A model generated the notes under the pieces. That model saw nothing but the letters and a program-made list of their open reading frames with translations, searched no databases and was not told where the DNA came from. This document shows positions 7,043 through 9,436 of a stretch of DNA of 9,436 nucleotides, piece after piece (the stretch's first letter is position 1; the number at the start of each line of letters is the position of its first letter). This DNA comes from an uncultured Candidatus Saccharibacteria bacterium (GTDB lineage Bacteria; Patescibacteriota; Saccharimonadia; Saccharimonadales; Saccharimonadaceae), in assembly GCA_937919305.1 (NCBI GenBank), contig CALFQW010000128.1:1-9436 (forward strand). The letters run 5' to 3'. Position numbers and translations under genes: made by a program.

Positions 7043-7990
7043 CTACGCACCTAACACTAGCCAGTCATCCACTATTGGCGGCCTACCGCTGACAGCGGCG
7101 GCAGCCAAGCGTATATCATGATGTCTGAGCAGACTTTTGCCGCCATATAGCTCAGCGGCGAACTTCATTTGTCGTAACTTTTTGTTTGTTATTGCTGCGA
7201 AACCATCACCATGACTTGCGGCACGACGATACTTTACCTCCGTGAAATACAAAGTATTCTCATGCAATGAAATTATATCCACCTCACACCAACGTGTTTT
7301 CCAGTTCCGCTCTACTATTTTATGGCCATTACTTTCGAGCAAAGTCGCAACAACATCTTCCGCAAGATCACCGATGACTTTAGTTGTAATAGTATCTTTT
7401 GCATTCAACCGAGATGCATCTTGCACTTCAGCAATGCGCGCGACTGGAGCAAATGATCGTCGGTGGAGCGGAGTCAGGCCTAGTTTTTGCATAGCCGTGC
7501 TATGGATACCAGTTCCATAGCCTTTGTGAGCAGCAAAGCCATAGCCGGGATATAATTTATCCTGTTCAACCATCCAGGTATCGCGCGCGACTTTCGCTAT
7601 GATACTTGCGGCACTTACACTTGCTACTAAACTATCCGCCTTGGCAAGTGTCGAGACATATGGGCCTTTGCCCGTATCAGCGAGGAGATTTACTGTCCCA
7701 TCGAGAATTATCTGATCGTACGAAACATCGATACCCTCTAGAGCTCGTCGGCATGCCAATCGAAGCGCTGCCGCCAGACCTATCTCATCCAGCTCATCAG
7801 CATGCACCCACCCGAGATTATGACTTACGGCTTGTTCTTTTATGAGAGTCGATAGTGTAGCGCGTTGTTTCGGAGAAAGTTTTTTACTGTCAGTAAGACC
7901 GTCCATATCAACATCACCGAGTACAACCGCACCAAATACCAGTGGCCCAGCCCACGGGCCTCGACCTACTTCATCTATCCCGACTATCAT
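7043..7990 (-). CDS. rnhB: Fusion protein: ribonuclease HII + YraN/UPF0102 nuclease-like domain
   Basis: Residues 1-185 are a complete RNase HII, which removes ribonucleotides and RNA from RNA-DNA hybrids. It shows GIDEVGRGPWAGPL with D6 and E7, D97 in ILDG, D119 in KADS, SAASIIAKVARD and YPGYGFAAHKGYGT. After a linker (about 186-202), residues 203-315 are a YraN/UPF0102 domain: GDLAED (207-212), ERNWKTR, CEVD (235-238) and FTEVKYRR with E251 and K253. This is a complete PD-(D/E)XK-type core, although the usual Gly before EVD is Cys. YraN's role is unsettled; it resembles Holliday-junction resolvases. The ATG at 7990 is forced: an in-frame TAG lies eight codons upstream with no alternative start between, and the next Met would delete D6/E7. 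No Shine-Dalgarno is present. The usual separate rnhB and yraN neighbours are merged here downstream of rplS. Confidence 0.93.
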   Translation of the reverse strand: MIVGIDEVGRGPWAGPLVFGAVVLGDVDMDGLTDSKKLSPKQRATLSTLIKEQAVSHNLGWVHADELDEIGLAAALRLACRRALEGIDVSYDQIILDGTVNLLADTGKGPYVSTLAKADSLVASVSAASIIAKVARDTWMVEQDKLYPGYGFAAHKGYGTGIHSTAMQKLGLTPLHRRSFAPVARIAEVQDASRLNAKDTITTKVIGDLAEDVVATLLESNGHKIVERNWKTRWCEVDIISLHENTLYFTEVKYRRAASHGDGFAAITNKKLRQMKFAAELYGGKSLLRHHDIRLAAAAVSGRPPIVDDWLVLGA

Positions 7991-7996
7991 GTATAC

Positions 7997-8002
7997 AGTG
8001 TA
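7997..8002 (-). promoter_or_regulatory. Candidate -10 box of rnhB-yraN, leaderless start
   Basis: Read on the minus strand, TACACT matches 4 of 6 consensus positions including the key A2 and T6, and ends 6 nt before the ATG. An alternative, TAGATT, sits 5 nt further upstream. No convincing -35 is visible. The remaining sequence from 8003 to 8073 holds no other recognisable element. The support is mainly that the start codon is forced and has no Shine-Dalgarno. Confidence 0.35.
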
Positions 8003-8073
8003 ATCTATTAGCTATAACTTGTTCCTCATAAATCAACACTCATATAACTCATTCGTGAACGTGTATAGCGATA

Positions 8074-8114
8074 ATAGAAGAAAGATCGCCTTTGCGGGGC
8101 GATCTTTCTTCTAT
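8074..8114. terminator. Intrinsic terminator after rplS
   Basis: Two perfectly complementary 17-nt arms (8074-8090 and 8098-8114) flank a 7-nt loop. The GC core GATCGCC/GGCGATC is followed on both strands by TTTCTTCTAT, and the mirror image gives the A-rich 5' side, so it can work in either direction. It lies 15 nt after the rplS stop and is best assigned to that gene. It isolates rplS from the downstream rnhB fusion. Confidence 0.85.
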
Positions 8115-8129
8115 GTGATTTTTGAAACT

Positions 8130-8657
8130 TTACTTTGCGTCAGCTTCTTTATGTGCAGCTTCGACGGCTTCTTGCTTTTTCTCTAGTTCAGCTTGCTCTT
8201 TTGCCTCAGCTGCCGCTTTCTCTTCAGCAGCTTTTGCTGCATCTTCTTTCATCTTGGCTTCTGCAGCCTCTGCTTCTCGGTCACGAACGTCGTTGACAGA
8301 TTCACGATCAAAATTGACTGCACTCAATCGCGCGCCCTTGCCGGCTCGTTCACGAAGGTAGCTGAGGTAATTACGCCGCACCTTAGAACGTTTTGTAACT
8401 TCTACTTTCAGTACGAGAGGATTGTGTAGCAAAAAGCTCTTCTCAACACCAACGCCACTCGCCACCTTGCGTACCGTGATACGGCTTGTGAGGCTTTGCT
8501 TCCTGTCGCAACGAATGACTACGCCTTCAAAGATCTGAGTTCGCTCTTTATTTCCCTCTTTGATCTTTTGATGCACACGTACTGTGTCGCCTGAACGAAC
8601 GTCGACGACTTTTTTCTTCATATGCTGTTGGTTGACTTTTTGGATAAGTTCGAACAT
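8130..8657 (-). CDS. rplS: 50S ribosomal protein L19 with C-terminal extension
   Basis: Large-subunit ribosomal protein located at the 30S-50S interface. Residues 1-111 are a normal L19: GDTVRVHQKIKEG, QIFEGVVI, TVRKVASGVGVEKSFLLHNP and KVRRNYLSYLRERAGKGAR are all recognisable. The family is normally about 115 residues. Here 64 more follow (112-175), rich in Ala, Glu and Lys and likely a helix or coiled coil (about 125-172). The start MFELIQKVNQQ fits the family N-terminus. The Shine-Dalgarno is weak (GTGAG, 9 nt upstream). The usual rpsP-rimM-trmD neighbours upstream are absent, replaced by a divergent malic enzyme gene. A strong terminator follows. Confidence 0.95.
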   Translation of the reverse strand: MFELIQKVNQQHMKKKVVDVRSGDTVRVHQKIKEGNKERTQIFEGVVIRCDRKQSLTSRITVRKVASGVGVEKSFLLHNPLVLKVEVTKRSKVRRNYLSYLRERAGKGARLSAVNFDRESVNDVRDREAEAAEAKMKEDAAKAAEEKAAAEAKEQAELEKKQEAVEAAHKEADAK

Positions 8658-8699
8658 GCTAATTTACTCACTTAGGATTTATATGACAATCAGCCTCAT

Positions 8700-8708
8700 A
8701 CTTTAGCA
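8700..8708 (-). promoter_or_regulatory. Candidate rplS promoter (extended -10)
   Basis: On the minus strand, TGC followed by TAAAGT (8700-8705) is an extended -10 motif. It would start transcription near 8692, with a leader of about 35 nt. The -35 region (about 8723-8728, TTTTAT) is poor, as is common for extended -10 promoters. The assignment is tentative. Confidence 0.4.
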
Positions 8709-8732
8709 CAAAACGTCACGAAATAAAAGAGG

Positions 8733-8738
8733 TATACT
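8733..8738 (+). promoter_or_regulatory. Candidate -10 box of malic enzyme gene, leaderless start
   Basis: TATACT, 5 of 6 consensus positions, ends 7 nt before the ATG at 8746, so the transcript would begin at or beside the start codon. No good -35 is seen. A GAGG at 8729-8732 is 13 nt from the ATG, too far for a normal Shine-Dalgarno, and it would lie upstream of the predicted transcript start. Confidence 0.5.
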
Positions 8739-8745
8739 GATCTGT

Positions 8746-9436
8746 ATGGATAATAACGAAAAAGCACTCACACTACATAAATATCACGGCGGTAAGATCA
8801 CCACAGCTATACGTGACACAACACCTTTGAGCAGAGAGATTCTCGGACAATACTATACGCCTGGTGTTGCAGCTGTCAGTAATGCCATCGCCGAAGACCC
8901 ATCTCAACTTCCCACTTATACCTGGACAAATAATCTAGTCGCTGTTATTTCTGACGGATCATCCGTCCTAGGACTCGGCGACATAGGCGCAAAAGCTTCA
9001 ATGCCTGTCATGGAGGGCAAATCACTGTTATTTAAGCGCTTTGCAGATATCGACAGCGTTCCTATTACGCTAGATGTTCACTCAGTCGACGAGATAGTAG
9101 CCACCATCAAAGCAATAGCGCCAAGCTTCGGAGCAATAAATCTTGAAGACATAGCTGCACCGAAGTGTTTTGAAATAGAAGAAAGACTCAAAGATGAACT
9201 GGATATACCCGTGATGCACGATGATCAGCACGGTACAGCGATTGTCGTACTGGCTGGCTTGATAAACGCCGCAAAAGTCACAGGGCGAGATCTGGCTAAC
9301 GCGCGAGTTGTCACCATCGGGGCAGGTGCTGCTGGCACCGCTATAATAAAACTACTACACAAGTACGGTGTAGGTTCGATAGTGGCCGTCGACAGCAAAG
9401 GAGCGATCTCTGCATCGAGATCTGATCTAAATGATG
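8746..9436 (+). CDS. Malic enzyme, N-terminal part (cut by window edge)
   Basis: Oxidative decarboxylation of malate to pyruvate and CO2 with reduction of NAD(P). The 230 visible codons match the short bacterial malic enzyme. Seen are ALTLHKYHGGK, YTPGVA with catalytic Tyr37, SDGSSVLGLGDIG (69-81), MPVMEGK with catalytic Lys92, metal-site LEDI (E134, D135) followed by APKCFEIE, HDDQHGTA (158-165), and the dinucleotide-binding Rossmann motif IGAGAAG (191-197) with an acidic residue at the end of the next strand (D216). That Asp hints at NAD preference but does not prove it. The C-terminus lies beyond the window, so any fused phosphotransacetylase-like domain, as in MaeB, cannot be judged. The start is supported by family alignment. 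It is divergent from rplS with 88 nt between the starts. Confidence 0.93.
   Translation, partial: MDNNEKALTLHKYHGGKITTAIRDTTPLSREILGQYYTPGVAAVSNAIAEDPSQLPTYTWTNNLVAVISDGSSVLGLGDIGAKASMPVMEGKSLLFKRFADIDSVPITLDVHSVDEIVATIKAIAPSFGAINLEDIAAPKCFEIEERLKDELDIPVMHDDQHGTAIVVLAGLINAAKVTGRDLANARVVTIGAGAAGTAIIKLLHKYGVGSIVAVDSKGAISASRSDLND

Noticed and set aside
7086..7098. Small inverted repeat CCGCT-GAC-AGCGG near the gene convergence, as a terminator
   Set aside because: Only a 5-bp stem with no U-run on either strand, and it lies inside the YraN coding sequence (GRPP region).
8122..8361. Plus-strand Ser/Ala-rich open frame
   Set aside because: It is the antisense of the low-complexity L19 tail, with no ribosome-binding site and no recognisable protein.
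1..9436. tRNA or rRNA genes, CRISPR arrays, insertion sequences, prophage or toxin-antitoxin genes
   Set aside because: None seen. Coding sequence fills nearly the whole window and the four intergenic gaps are all under 160 nt, with no tandem repeats or transposase motifs.

Overview
The window is a compact, gene-dense piece of bacterial chromosome. GC content looks mid-40s by eye. It holds seven protein genes, two of them cut by the window edges. There are no RNA genes, mobile elements or CRISPR arrays. The gene content, very short spacers, stand-alone housekeeping genes outside their classical operons, and two cytosolic peptidases suggest a reduced-genome bacterium. My best guess is Candidatus Saccharibacteria (TM7) or a related candidate-phyla-radiation lineage. 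That is inference from gene style only and has not been tested by any search.

Layout, left to right. On the minus strand lie the N-terminal half of a ClpC-type AAA+ unfoldase (1-1177, running off the left edge) and nusA (1306-2439). Between them is a textbook CIRCE operator placed over a sigma70-like clpC promoter, so clpC looks like an HrcA-controlled heat-shock gene. nusA has its own strong promoter and a 5'-leader hairpin. Divergent from nusA, on the plus strand, is a two-gene peptidase operon: an M1 aminopeptidase (2594-5122) overlapping by 11 nt an M13/neprilysin-like endopeptidase (5112-7037). It ends 5 nt from the end of a convergent minus-strand gene.

That gene (7043-7990) is a single reading frame fusing RNase HII to a YraN/UPF0102 nuclease-like domain. 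Upstream of it on the same strand is rplS (ribosomal protein L19, 8130-8657), which has an Ala/Glu/Lys-rich C-terminal tail. A perfect 17-bp terminator hairpin separates the two. The order rplS, rnhB, yraN is a remnant of a widely conserved cluster. Divergent from rplS is the N-terminal part of a malic enzyme (8746-9436), running off the right edge.

Functionally the window combines protein quality control (ClpC), transcription and translation housekeeping (NusA, L19), genome maintenance (RNase HII/YraN), peptide breakdown to amino acids (M13 endopeptidase feeding M1 aminopeptidase) and a pyruvate-forming step (malic enzyme). No wholly new system is evident. The most unusual points are the RNase HII-YraN fusion, the CIRCE-controlled clpC, and a set of three genes (M1 peptidase, rnhB, malic enzyme) whose start codons sit 6-7 nt after a -10-like hexamer with no properly spaced Shine-Dalgarno, which suggests leaderless mRNAs.
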